Positions 44,798 through 57,800 are shown, counted from the first letter of the stretch. The stretch is DNA of 64,000 nucleotides from Macrocystis pyrifera (GCA_031763025.1 JASSKH010000045.1:310001-374000), one strand, 5' to 3'. The notes: generated by a model from the sequence alone, not told the origin. Made by a program: numbers and translations.

Positions 44798-47700
44798 GGA
44801 ATGAAACCATTACGCTTCTGGGTAAGCCAATACTCTTTTTTTTTTTTCCTGCGTCAGTCACTCTTTGTGCTCGGGCTTCCATCATTGCGAGTCTTTCCGA
44901 TCGAGCAGCTATTGCTCTTGGACCTTGCACAACCTCAAGAACTCCCGAAGTACCAAGAGTCTGCGCTGCTGCTGCTGCTGTAGTTGTCTGTTTGATATGG
45001 ACAGCGATTTACTGTAGAAAAGGAAGCGACCCTGTTAAAAAACGCCACATGGGGTCAAGACCTTGCATCCAGAAGTGACCTTGCACGGCCGTTTGCGAGC
45101 GGCGGGCAACAGCGTCATTAACGCCGTTGGCCAATCCCGCTGAGCGAGCCATGCTCCTATAAGGTGATCCCACTTTTGTCACGATCGATGCGCTGTAGGC
45201 AATTTGCGAAATATCGCTGCTCGTACCGACTCTAGCACAAACGATTGTCCCGGGGGTGGAGCTGGGTCGAGTAGCTCAAGGCGCAGTGCTCTGTTGAGTC
45301 CGAAAGTTGCCCCAGACTGGTTGTGTGTCGGCTATTGATTCGTGCCGTATGCACGTCAACGTCGGAAGCGGTTTGGGACCAGATTTTGCGAGAATTGGAG
45401 TTTCCTTGTGACGGGAGACTGGCAGACAGGTTTCGAATTTCCGATTTAGAATACTCGGTAGACCTATGTGGAACTCACGCTCTCGCGCTTTCCGCGTATC
45501 AATTTTTATGCAAGAAGTCCCTACGAGTATGCACTCGGTGAGACTCGAACCCACGAAATTGATCTTAGTAGGTATGCGGACCACCTACTAAGCCACCGGG
45601 GAGCGCTGGCTGTGCACGATACCGGACCGAAAACGGTATACGGTATATACCGGGGGGGGGCATCATACGAGTTGGTTGACTTACCTTGAGGTTTGTTGCG
45701 CCTAGAGGTGCCGGTACGAGCTTACACCGTCAACTGGCATAATAGTCCACACGGAGTACCATTGGATGACATGTTTCTTCGAGCTCTGGACAAGTTTGGA
45801 GTTTCTGCCACAGAAGACCCCAAGCCCAGTAAACTCGAGAATTATTCTTTAAGATCAAGTTTCCGTGCTGCCCCTGATAATTCCGCCCTTTCTCAGTCAA
45901 CATACCAAAGGACTACCCTCTGGTACTAATTATCACCACCCTTTTCTACCTCTCTAGCGACAAAATTATTGCCGACGGTGTGCGCGCCGTACCCAAGTAG
46001 TGCACCTCCTTGCGTTCAAGTCCAGGTGTACCGTAAAGAGTGAAGAGTGAAGGAAGAGCGTACAGTTCGACAGGGGTGGGGTGTGATCGTTTCTCAGCGC
46101 TCGACTTTTCAAGGAAATGGAAGGTTGCTAATAATACCGAACAAGGTGTTTTCGGAAATATCTGGTCGAGAGCCTTCCGGAAGATATTCATCTCCGTCTT
46201 TTTTAGCACCCTTACCGTTGTCTTGAAAGCTGTCAACATCTATCTATAGGTAGCGCTGCTAAACGATCGCACCCCCGGGCGAAGTCTACGCTCTGACTTC
46301 TTACTACTCCTCACTCCTTACGGGGTGGGACTCCAACTATGACACCCTGCTGCTGACATCACGTTAGTTAACAACCCGGGCAGTTTGCCAAGCATGGCCG
46401 ACGCTGCAACAAGCGTCACCGCTGTTTAGCGATGTTTCCTTCTCTCTAAAAAAAAGGGTTGAAATGGTCGCCGATATCACCATTTGAAAAATATGTATGG
46501 TACGTGTACGTACATACAACAAGCCGAGAGAGCAAGATTTGAGGGAGGAATGCATTACTCCCGTCGTGTGCCCTTCCACGTACAATATAAGCAGAGCAAA
46601 GCAAGGCACAGCAGCAGCAGACCCCACCGTAGTAAGCGACTTGTTTTGGTGAGGCGGGGTGTGTCCTACACCCTTACCCACTAATTTATAGGCGCTAAGA
46701 CGGCACGGCTCATCAACAAGTCAGTAGTCGGACTACAATAGCAGTTAAGTCGTTTCCCGGAGTTGCCGACTCTCCGATTTATTGGGTTTCCATATTTGTA
46801 GGTAGGATTGTTGTATGCGGGATATACGTTTTATTTTTTGGGCGGGCCCCCCTCGCCTGATTTACGTCGGCAAGTGGGCTGGCCATCAGCTGCCTTCGCC
46901 AGACAGCCGACCTGCCCACTAAATCGAGTTAAGTGGCTAACGGCACCTACCGATTAGTTTTTAGTCGTGAACTCCTGCTGACTCGCGGGTCTACTACAGG
47001 GATTTCAGTATATGTACCAGTACGTTTTGTGCAAAAGCCTAGCCTGGCAGCTCTGAATATTTCGGTTCATGTTTGCGCAAACGATCGATCAATCAATCAA
47101 TCGATCGATCACTAATCACTCAATAATCCCTCATCAATCAATCAATCAATCAATCTGACGGGGGGGGGGGGGGGGGGGTAAAAAGTTATTTCAAGCTTGC
47201 CGTTGTTCAATCGTACCGGATGGGTGCTGTGCGAAGACCACCACCAGCGTCGCTCAAAACCTCGTAGGGGGAAAAAAAGAGAAGGAAAATGCAAGCTCAA
47301 GAAAAAAAAAAAAAAGGAGAATGAGCAACTCTCGCGCCAAAATCTGTCTGGACACACAAAGCCCACCCCCCGCTACTACGACTACGGCAATACTGCTCCC
47401 GTTGACCGAAGGTATCAGTTGAGTATTGCTACAATAATGAAAAATTGCACGCTGCGCCTTAAAAACGTCCCGACCAACCCACCACAAAAATTGCTGAACC
47501 TGTTACATGCCAAGAGGGCCAGCCTCTGGTACTGTTGTGCTGGCTAAAGGTCAAGCTTGAAAGCTAGCCCTAGGTAGCTGCCGACAATAGCACTGGCTAA
47601 GTCTAGCTTTCCAATTCACCCTACCGTCTCATCCACTCCAAAGGTCCAAAGCTAGGCAACTGAACCCTGTCGCGCGGTATCACGGCAGTGCTGAACGGGC

Positions 47701-48430
47701 CGAGGTGAAACTTTGCACAGATCGGACAGAGACCATTCCCACTAAATCATCTACTGTAGATCTTTCAAGGAAGATAGATCTATTAACCTTTTATGATTTA
47801 CCAGGTAACTGGATATCCTGCACGATCTAGCACATAATTGATTTGATTGGATCTATGCCTCATAGATCCTGCACAACACATCGTAACGGTAGGCTAGCAC
47901 ACGGATGATTTGTATTATTAATAGTAGTAGCTAGATACATCGTGATGTGCCCGTTATGTGAAGCATTGACCGTTAACCCTACGTAGCATGTAGCGTTGCA
48001 CTGGCTAGAAGGCCTCCAAGCTCCACGGTCAACCCCTAGTGCTGTACTGACTGAGGTCAAGCTTCCGCCCCGACGATCGAGATCCAGCCCCCCCCGCCGC
48101 CCCCCGCCCGCCTCCTTCCTTGCCCGCCACAGACACACTCCGAGCCATGATGGCAGCGCGCACCGCCCCTTCAAGGGCCTGGCGTCCCCCCTCCTCCCGC
48201 AAACGCCACCGCCTCCTTGAAAGCGGCTGCGGATGATCGCGCTGCGTGCAGCAAGGCTTGGCCGATGGTAGCGCTAAGCGTGGGTAGCTTTAGAGTTAGC
48301 GCGGAAGCGTAGAGGGGTAGAAGGAGGCCTAGCAGCGGACCGTGGCTCGCCGGCGGCGCCGCCTGTTTAATTGCCCCCGCAAGTGTCGGCATCGTTGCCG
48401 ATATCGTTGGAGGGGGGGGGAGGGAAATGG
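44798..48430. other. Intergenic, no protein gene recognised
   Basis: Contains a tRNA-like block (45531-45604), a tandem AATC tract (47080-47155), G19 at 47160-47178, and a GATC-rich repeat (47745-47890). A short open frame at 45693-45929 is not convincing as a gene. Confidence 0.5.
45531..45604 (-). pseudogene. tRNA-like sequence with A and B boxes
   Basis: On the - strand, TGGCTTAGTAGG fits an A box and GGTTCGAGTCT a B box. They are spaced as in a tRNA, and the T arm pairs (GTGGG/CTCAC, loop TTCGAGT). The acceptor stem does not pair and no anticodon stem forms. Instead, CTTAGTAGGT and ACCTACTAAG make a 10 bp hairpin. Probably a tRNA relic or a SINE-type pol III promoter, not a working tRNA. 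Confidence 0.35.
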
Positions 48431-48545
48431 AGGGAAGGGAAGGGAAGGGAAGGGAAGGGAAGGGAAGGGAAGGGAAGGGAAGGGAGGGGAAGGGAAGGGA
48501 AGGGAAGGGAAGGGAAGGGAAGGGAAGGGAAGGGAAGGGAGAGGA
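48431..48545 (+). repeat. GGGAA pentanucleotide array
   Basis: More than twenty near-perfect GGGAA units with one GGGAG variant. Open on both strands as a by-product. Confidence 0.97.
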
Positions 48546-48870
48546 GTGGGGGGGTTTGGCAAAGAGAACGCATGGGATAGGGTGAAAAAAATCGGGTCGG
48601 AAGTGTGCGACTTGATCGGTCGCCACTCACACAATCCTCAGCTGATTCTTCATGGGGTCAACTGCTCATTGCGCGGCCACAATGCTTGCCGGGCGCGAGG
48701 AAATAAGCTTTGCGAGAGGCGTTGCCATACCACGCGCAACAAAATAACAATCAAAATAAAAAACACCGCGAAAAAGCCCCCACGGTGTCGTCAAAAACCA
48801 AAGCCAAACAACAATAGCCTACCGAATTGAATAGACGAAACAAAAAAGGCGCAATGTTACGGTACACACG

Positions 48871-50891
48871 TCAGGCCATCGTACTCCGCGGTGGGCCTAC
48901 GTACCTTGAAGGCGATCTGCGCCACGTGTACGCCCTCCAGCAGGCAGGCTTCGCGCAGACTCTCTTCCCCGCCGCCATCCCCCCCTTCCCCCCCACCTCC
49001 CCCCCTGCTGCCGCAGCCGCGCGGTCGACCTCAATTCTTAAGGCAGTCAGGGAGGGCGGCGCAAGCAATCGCAACAGCACCGCCGCAGCCCCTCTTACAG
49101 CCAGAGCATCGTCAACTCCACCGCCAGCAATAACACCTGCGCCCGCGTCTCCCGCCGCCACCGCTGCCGCCGCCGCCGCCGCCGTCACCGCTGCCTCCCC
49201 GTCATCGACGGCAGGCCCAACCGTGGCGGCAACAGCGCGCAGCAGCGCTAACCGCGTGGACACTGAGCACCGATCAGAAGGGGAGCTAAGCGCCGCGCGT
49301 AGCGGTCCCGCCAGCCTCTCCGCTTCAAGCGGCAGCGCCAAAGCTACCGCGCCCCAGGCCGTGGCTGCCGCCCCAACCGTAGCTGATGCCACAGCAGCAG
49401 AAGCAGCCGGACCAGCGGCGGCAGCAGCAGCAGATGATGACGAAGCCTGTGAGGGAATGCTGGCATTACCCGTACCCCCCCTGTCGCCGACCGTCTCTTC
49501 CGCGCGGCGCAGAAGGGCTTCCAACAGTTCGTTCACGGTCCGGCCCGCGCCCATAAGCAGGCTCGCGGCGTTTTCGACACGCGGCGAAGGGTTACTCCAG
49601 CTGCCGCTGCCGGTGCTGTCCCCGCTGCTATTGTCATTGCCATTGACAACACCGCTATGGCTGATAGTGTTGCCGTTGGTGTTGCTGTGGCTGCCTTCGA
49701 CCTCACAACCCTTCACTGCAGGCGAAGCTGTGAGCGACAAAGCTGACGCCCCTGGCAAAATCTTTGCCGCTGGAGAACCGCCGGTGCCGGCCCCTCCGCC
49801 ACCCCCTCCGCCACCCCCCCCCTCCTCCTCCTTCTCCTGTTTCTCGTCTTTCTCCACTCCCCGCCCCTCCTCGGAAACACAAGCCGCCTGCTGCACCTGT
49901 GTACCGACGGGTGTTGCCGTTCCAGCAGAAGGGGTCGTCGTCGCAGCAACCGCAGGGTCTCCACCACGGCCCTCGCTTTCCTCGCCGCGGCTGCCCGAAA
50001 CAGCTACAGCAACTGCCGACTCCTCATCCGACCGCGCCTCTTCTGCAGCATCCCTCTGGACAACCCCCTCCCCACCGCCGATGTCACCGTTAGGAGTGGA
50101 TGTCCCGACAAAATCACCCATATCGTCAACCTCGACATGGTCACCCTTATCCTTGTCAGAAGGAGCAGCAGCAGCAGCAGCAGCAGCAGCCTCCGATCCG
50201 TCCCGCTCAGGCCCGTTTTCGACCCCCTCCTCTGCAGGCGGCGTGAGGGGCGACTCCACGGAAGCTTCACCGTGCCCCTCTCCATCCTCACCGTTACCAA
50301 CGGCAGTTTCAACGGCACTATCAACGGCACTATATGTGCCGGCAATACTGACCGCTACGCTCGACCCATCTGCGAGGGGTGGTTCCACCGTTTCAAGCGC
50401 GTCCTCCGCCACGCCTGGGGCATCTGTCGGCGGTGTCAATTCTGCCGCTTCTACCGCACAAGCAACAGCACCGCCAGATTCAGAGCCGTCTGGAGATCCG
50501 GCGGAAACGGCGGCGCCGCTGCTTCCCTCGTTTTCCTCCATGTTCTCCCCCTCCCGACCTGCTGCTACCGCAGCAGTCGCCGTGGCTGTTGCTCGTGATG
50601 GCTGAGCGAGGGTCTTCTTGAGCGCGATTCCGTCGACATCTGCGGCCTCCTCCCCCTCGTTGCTCTCGCATCCTGCCCCAGAATCGCCTCCCGCTGCTGC
50701 TGCTGCTGCTGCTGCTGCCGGTGCCGGTGCTGCTGCTGCTGCTGCTGGTGTATCTGCTGCCGCTGCTGCTGTTGCTGCCGCAACCACATCGCCTTCATCC
50801 GTTCGGTCGGCCCCATCGGTCATGGCATTACCCTCACCATCGCCATCACCATCTGCTGCTGCTGTTGCTGCTGCAGGGGCCCCTCCCGTCA
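48871..50891 (-). CDS. Long Ala/Gly/acidic low-complexity ORF, status uncertain
   Basis: An uninterrupted ~670-codon frame directly downstream of the HEATR5-like stop; its first codons overlap that TGA. The first 400 residues are disordered: Ala runs, acidic stretches (DKDKGDHVEVDDMGDF) and a Gly run. The last 200 look helical (NELLEALLRRAEETVGD; RLAGPLRAAL; RLALLRAVAATV). The opposite strand is also open (48827-50605), as expected for GC-rich triplet-repeat DNA. It could be a continuation of the HEATR5-like protein after a -1 shift or unseen splice, a separate gene lacking a clear start (first ATG about 20 codons in), or a non-coding 3' region. Confidence 0.35.
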
Positions 50892-51800
50892 CACCACATC
50901 ACTCGCGACCCCCACAGGCGCGACAGGCGCGGCATCGTCCGCTCCCTGGAAGTCCTCATCTCCCCAATCATCATCATCCTCATCATCATCATCACCACCA
51001 CCAACTCCACCGTCAACACCTTCTCGGCCGTCGTCGGCTGTCTCGCCCCTTCCCTCCGTCACTCCGCACCCAACCCCCGGCGTCACAGAAGCGCTTCCAG
51101 GCACCGGAACACCCACTCCTCCTCTGGCACCTGCCCCCCCAGCTATGTCCGCACGCACGTCCACACCAGGACCACCAGCCGCGGCCCCTCCAGGGCTAAC
51201 GGTGACAACATCACCACTACCGGTGCCACCACCACCTGCAAGCTCTTGCGGCACATCCCCATACCGCGAAACCTCGCGGACGCAGGCGCGCACAAAATCG
51301 ACAGCAGCATCCATCTCACTCGATCCCCCTTCCAATGCCGCCGAACCCCTCGTAGCATCACCCCCTCTTCCTTTTCCCTCCCGACCAACAAACAACGGCG
51401 GCGGCTGCGCCGCCGCCTCCGCCCCCGCCCCCACCTTCGAACCGACCAACCCCAGCTGCCTGCCGGAAGCCGCCCCCAGTACTCTTACGGCGAGGAGCAA
51501 GAGAGCGGGGAGGGTTTGAGGGCGGGCATGCGGGGGACACACGGGGGGCAGACAGGCCAGGAGCGGGAGCAGGGCCGCGCGCATCGTGGCCTCCCCCGGT
51601 AGCGCGGTATCTTCCGCCGCTGCAGACGACGCGATTGCTGCCGCCAGCGCCGACTCGGTAGCCGTTGCCGGTACCAAGGGGGGGTTAGGGTTAAGGTTGA
51701 CGACGCCGGGGGCTAGCGAAACAGTGGTGGATGGAACAGCCGCCGCTACTGCCGCCTCCTCCGGCGCACCGTTCGAGGGAAACACGGCTGTGAAGGGACG
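50889..51800 (-). CDS. HEATR5-like last exon
   Basis: 303 codons plus TGA. Helical part (ALLPLLACLPPVCPPHARP; MDAAVDFVRACVREVSRYGD), Gly-rich linker, then an acidic run ending DDDDWGDEDFQGADD. The acceptor GTGGAAGAG at 51801 is assigned because it alone gives phase 0 with the upstream donor and removes an in-frame stop. The resulting 83 bp intron is C/T-rich. Confidence 0.7.
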   Translation of the reverse strand, partial: RPFTAVFPSNGAPEEAAVAAAVPSTTVSLAPGVVNLNPNPPLVPATATESALAAAIASSAAAEDTALPGEATMRAALLPLLACLPPVCPPHARPQTLPALLLLAVRVLGAASGRQLGLVGSKVGAGAEAAAQPPPLFVGREGKGRGGDATRGSAALEGGSSEMDAAVDFVRACVREVSRYGDVPQELAGGGGTGSGDVVTVSPGGAAAGGPGVDVRADIAGGAGARGGVGVPVPGSASVTPGVGCGVTEGRGETADDGREGVDGGVGGGDDDDEDDDDWGDEDFQGADDAAPVAPVGVASDVV

Positions 51801-54800
51801 CTCTTCCACCGAAGGGAGGGGTTTGGACGAGAACGACGATGGGGAGGGGGGGAAGAGGAAGGGGGGGAGGGCACGCTTCCTACCACCGGGAGCGGCTTGA
51901 AAGCATCTGGAAGGACGGCTTCAACGCCACCTACCACACCGCCCATGACGGCTTCCCACAGCGCAAGCGGTCCTGGGGTTGTGTCATGTGTAGAGGGAGG
52001 TGGGGAGGGGGCGGCGGGTTGGGGCGGGTTGGGGAGGCGGGGGGGCGGGGTGGCAGGGGGCGGGCTGTCAATAAAGGTGTGCATCTTGGCGTGTTTCGTT
52101 TGATACTTGGTGGTATCTAAAGGGCAGGGGGGCTGTGCATACCTTGGAGGCACATTAGGGTTGTACGAAGGGCTATAACCGAATACCCTAGCCTCATGCC
52201 TTGCTCGCTACGGCAACTACAATAAAACCCTAGACTAGGTCAGTCTGGACCAACTACGTACTCATAAAATAGACTAAACTAATCTAGACTAGACTACTAC
52301 CTGCTATCTTGTACCAGGTACTTGGTATAAGCTTTTGGCCTTAGACGGCCATTGGGGTTCATTGTTCAACCAATCCCATCCCATAGGATGAACCCAACAA
52401 GCCTCAATATACTTACAAGAGGCTAGAGCTGGACACTAGACTAGAAAGACCCGACCAGATTACACCACACTATCATAGGCAAGGCTAGACTCACCCGCGT
52501 CTCCCTCATCCCCGCTGCCCTCCGCCTCCTTCGCCCCTTCCTTTCGACCCCTTTGCCCCCCCAGCCTCCCTGTTGGGCCTTCGCTAACCGCTCCCACCGA
52601 GGCCACACCCGCCGTCGCCGCCGCTGTGACCGCGGCCGCTGTCGCCTTTCGGATATATCCAGCCCCCTCCCCGGTCACAAGCACGCGCAAGACAGAAACA
52701 GCGGCCAACTGGAGGCGGGGAGAACATGCGGTCCCCCCCCTTCTCCCCCCTTCCCCTCCCCCTCCCGCCTTCCCAAGGTCAGTCGCGGCCCCTCGGCGCG
52801 CGAAGGGAGGCGAAGAAAGCGTGTGCACTGCGCGGACTACGAACGAGGTCAACGAGATAGGCATACCGTTATCGTCGACCACACCATTTGACGCCCCGTT
52901 GCTGCTGCTGTTGCCCCCGGCGTCCTTCCCTTCCGCGGACAGGTTGTGCTTCTCAACACCGTTCTCGGGCCCGTTCTTGAGATCGGTCCCCGGAACGGTC
53001 TGCGATGGGGAAACGTCTTTTTGTGCGGCAGAAAAGGGGGCTGCGTTCGGCTCTCCCAGCAGCAGTAACTCGGGCCTCGTGAATAGACACCTGCGGGGGC
53101 ACAGACGCCAAAGTTAGCGCCGAATCCAACATGGTTGGTTTAGTGTCGGTGTCGGCGTGTAAGTACTTATTAATAGCATTTATATGTATGTTATTAGTTA
53201 CCAGTGTGCTATTAATACTACTATCACTGTATTATTAATATTACCATATACCAGGTATATATCAGTGTAGTACAATGCTCAGTGCATCCCTATTGACGCT
53301 TGTTAGTGCCTGTCTAATATCAGTGTGATACTGATACTGCTTCCAGTGAGGACGTCCGTATCGTTATGAAATTCAAGCGAATATTGTCACTGCGACACCT
53401 ACTTGGACCTACTGAAACACTCTACTGCACCGCCTACTGTGACACCTACTAAACCCCCTGCTGCCACACCTGCAACGGCATCTACTGCGATACATTCTTC
53501 AAAACCTATAGCAACGCCTTCTGCCCACCTGCAATAGCTACTGCGACAGCTATCGCAACACATACTGCAACATCCTCTCTAACACCCACCGCGACACCTA
53601 CTGCGACCGCCAATCGTACCCCGCAAGTCTGACCTGGCCTACCCATCCCCAACAGCGGGCCCTTCCAACTGACCTAAGAGCGGTGAGAAACATCAGAGAG
53701 GCGTGTTCGGCGGTCTGCCCCTCGTCCTCCTCCCCCTCAACGTCGCCGGCAGCACCATCGCCCCCGGAGGCGTGACCAAAGTTTCCGTCGGTCGAGCTCA
53801 AGAAAAGACGCGCGTAGCGGTGGGGGGCTACCGCTCGACGACGGCTAAGCCTGAATGAAACCGAGGGCCGGAAGGGAAAAAAAAAAAACGAACAAACAAA
53901 AAAGACGGGAGAATGAAAAACGAACAGAACAACACGACGAAGAACAAAACGATGAAAAGCACAAAAGGAGAGCAGAACGAGGAACAAGAAAAGACAAGCA
54001 ACAAGAAAAACAGGGGGGGGTACAACTACCAGGCAGGGTGCAATATTAATTCAAAAAAGGAAAACGACAAACGAATCAAACGATGAATAACAAAACAAGC
54101 AACAAAACGACGCATAAATAAACGATGAACAACATAAAACAAACAAAATGATGAATGAATCGAGAAAAATGGACGAAAAAAAATACGCAAACGGAGGGTC
54201 AGAGGGCCCAGTAGAGCGTGGGTGATGGTGGCGTGTTGGCATGTTGCTTAAAGCTTCGGACCACTTTCCAGCCGCGTGTGGCCATCGACCTCGAAAAGAT
54301 CCATACATCGACATCGAAAAATATCAAAATCAGAACAGAGGCAGAAGTCGACGATACCAAAATGGACAGCGACGCCGCAATAGATATATAGCGGATATCA
54401 CCAAAATCAACGCTCACATGCCAGCATCGACATCGAACTTCACAACAACAATGATATATAACAACGTCATCATCATCGACATCATCGACATCATCATCGA
54501 CATCATCGACATCATCATCGACATCATCATCGACATCAAAGACCTCAAAGATATTCAGAGCCAACAAACTGGTCGGGTCAAACCTGGCGGGTCAAGTCGG
54601 GGTGAGTCGGGCAAGGGTACCCGACCCGACCCAACCCGCGTGTAGGGTCATGACCCGTCAAGAGCCCTGACGAAATCAACATACATACTACCGTAGGTAT
54701 CAACATCGACAAAAAAGACATCGACATGCATACCAACATACCAACCATGAACATGAGTACCGTCATCAACAAAATCAACGCATCGACATGCTTCATTCCA

Positions 54801-57800
54801 CGTATCAAAACACAATCTTAACGTTTCAACTTTCAGCGCCTCCCATCGCCGACAGCTTCAACCGAACCAAGACCAATCAGATATGCTCGCTCACCCTTCC
54901 TCGGCAGCCAACAGCCCGCAGACGCACACCGAAAGCAAAAACGGGGGCGCGTCCTTATTGTCCCCCGCGCCTGCCCTGCTAAGTTCCGCCGCAGCCGCTG
55001 CAGCCATGACCGGCCACCGCCCCTTGAGCATCGCCTTCGCAAATGACGGTTTTATGCCAGGGGGGTACGTGAGTCCAGCGCCGATGTTCCGTTTCGCAGA
55101 TCGGGGCCACAGGCCAGAAGCATCACCCTGTAGCGAGTGAGTGAGGTGGAGATGAATATGCGAACGAGATTTAATCTCGACACCGTACTGATACCGACAC
55201 AAAAAAAAAAAAATTGAAATCTTTTCGATATAACCGTCCATCTATAAAACATAACGGGACCAGGTAAAGTACAGAGCAGATAAAATAACACGAGGGAACG
55301 TAGAGTAGTAGAGTAGAAGAGTAGAAGAGTGATCGGGACCAAGCATGGTGGTTAACACCGGGATGTGTGTTGTTTTTGGGTTCATCGTCGGCTCTGACTC
55401 CCCTCTATGGTGCTAAACACGGTCCAAAAACTAGCGTCAACGCCGCACCCGGAGGATTGCGGAGATTCCTTCCCACAGCCCCAAGTCACCGCCTCTTCCT
55501 CCTCCTCCTCCTCCTCCTCCTCCTCCTTGTTCTTCCCGTACCTGATTCAGGCGAACCGCATCCCGCACGTTCGCCAGCCAGTGCATGGACAACGCCTTGA
55601 TGTGCTCCCGGAGCGCGTCCATGAGGCCCCGTCGAACAGTGTCCGGGATGATGGCTGAAAATTCGGCCGTAATAATAGAGTCGGGGTGGAGGAGGGGGAG
55701 GGGGGGTCTTGCATTATTATAAGAAACAAAAATAATGGGGGGAGGGGGAAACACAAAACAGAAGAAAATACAGACAAATAAAAAACGAACGAAAACGAAA
55801 CACGAAAAAAAGACAAAACCAAGAAAAAATAGGAGGAAACGAAAGCAAACGAAAACACCACCAGCACGCACAACAGAACCGTCGCAATCGCCTCCTCCTG
55901 TGCGGAGGTCAGTCGCCCATGACAGACGACAAAATCAATCAAAACGGACGACAGCAGCAACGACAGCAGCAGCAGCGGCAGCAGAAAAAACACAACAGCA
56001 CTAATAATAAACAATACTGATAACAACGTCAACACCATGAACACCAACACCACTACCAACATCAACACCAACACCAACACCGCCAAAACCAGACATACAC
56101 GCCCCCTCGCCCGCCCTCCCTCCCCATCACCCCACACACCAACCAAACTACCCCTCCCCTCACCACCAGAACCGCTGCCGCCTCCAAAGGCCTCCTCATC
56201 CTCCCCCCCAGCAATCAAGCTCAGCACCGCCAAGCACTGCAGCCTCGCAGCCCTCTCCCCTAACGGGACATGCATGCCATAAACCTCGGAAACCTTGGGA
56301 CGGTAGCTCGCCTCCACCGCCTCCCTCATGCGGCACGCCTCAGCCTCGGCGGCCATTTTTTTCGCGTTTTCGTTCAGGGGATGGTCGCCCTCTCTCCCCG
56401 GGTTTCCACCGGAGAAGGTTGTTGCACCTTCTCCGCCGCGCCTAGTGGGGGAGGCGGTAAATTTTGACCGGGGTCGGGGGCTGACACTGCGAACGTGTTG
56501 CGAGCGGCGCCGACTGCGCGTTTGGTCAGGGAAGGCAGAGAAGGGGGTGGGCGGGCCGGCGGGCGGGCCGGCGGGCGAGGGGGGATTTGACGCGGAGGGC
56601 GGATTATTAAGATGAGGACAAACACCACCGTAGAAAATACACAGGTACTGTATTACCTGCTACTGTATTACGTGCTACTGTATTACACTTAGGATAGCAT
56701 AGTGGGCAAATTACATTCCTGGTATATTACCTGGCACTCGTGTAAGACTGAGCCTTTTATCGGACAGGGTAGCGGGGGGCGGGGAGGGCGGGGTGGCGTG
56801 AGTTGAGGGGTGAAGGGGATGAGGGGTGAAGGGGAGGGCGGATAACAAAAAATATATATATATAACTGGAAAAATGTATATCTGGTGAATTTCAATCGAA
56901 ACAACATACATACCTGGTACCAGTATACAATTGATGCTTAAGAAAGCCGATGGTTCTGCCCGATTTTCAAGAGTACGAATGGTACAAGTGCTGTAGCTGT
57001 AGTGCACATGTGTGGAGCCTTTTTGAGGCTTGAGAGAAAACAAACCCAAACAGATGGCGGTAAAAAACTAATGAGCATTACAGCTTCAGCCACTGCACTA
57101 CCGGTGCAATGGTTGGGGGCGACGAAAGTTGGCGTCCAAACAACAAAGCGAGGAGTCGGCATGCGCGGCACGGGGTTGAGACGCACTACAAATACTAGGG
57201 GGGAACATTTTGATCAGAACCAAATACCTTAATAATGCGAGTAAACAACTCCCCCCCCCCCCCCCCCCCCAGACCGACTTTTCGAGCTGGATAACTCCGT
57301 AACCAAGAAGGTTCCAACACCAAACGGCACGTTTTCGGACAGCCCTCGACGATATATGTCACCCTTTTCGGCGCCAGGCCCGGGAGGGGGGGGGGTGGGG
57401 GGGGGGGGGGGGGCGTTTACTTGCATTTTTACGGTGTAGCTGTGAAACACATTGTAGGGGGATACATGCTTTTTGGGGTCCATCGTATGTATTATTATGA
57501 TACCATGGTATCATACACCGTAATAGCTGTGTAGACGGTCTAATGGCTGGCTGGCAAGACTGAACTTATCGTACTGTTTCTTCGGTCGCTTTTTCTGGGT
57601 CCCACATGTCCCATCACATGTCCCATCACATGTCCCATCACATGTCCCATATGGGTCATACGTGATACATGTTGTCACATGTGTGCAAGCTGCAGGTGTA
57701 TGTATCTCTCGGAACCACCTTTGGTAGCCTCCAGTTCACCCCTGCTAAATACCCCACTGCGCCTACAGTACTTGAACCTGTAGGCGTACCAGGTATTGCA

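Noticed and set aside
45531-45604. A functional tRNA gene
   Set aside because: Acceptor and anticodon stems do not form. Kept only as a low-confidence tRNA-like relic.
48171-48634. Phe-Pro-Ser-Leu-Pro repeat frame on the - strand
   Set aside because: Translation of the GGGAA array.
48827-50605. 592-codon + strand frame opposite the long - strand ORF
   Set aside because: Its composition (Ala/Ser/Pro/Thr runs) is what the complement of GC-rich Ala/Gly codons gives. The - strand product has more helical, varied sequence and follows a real gene on that strand.
55547-56163. Continuation of the HEATR5-like frame into a Val/Leu-rich stretch, as a membrane segment
   Set aside because: The donor GTGAGG at 56163 joins in phase to the 55654 acceptor. 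The Val/Leu run is translated intronic GTG/TTG repeat DNA.
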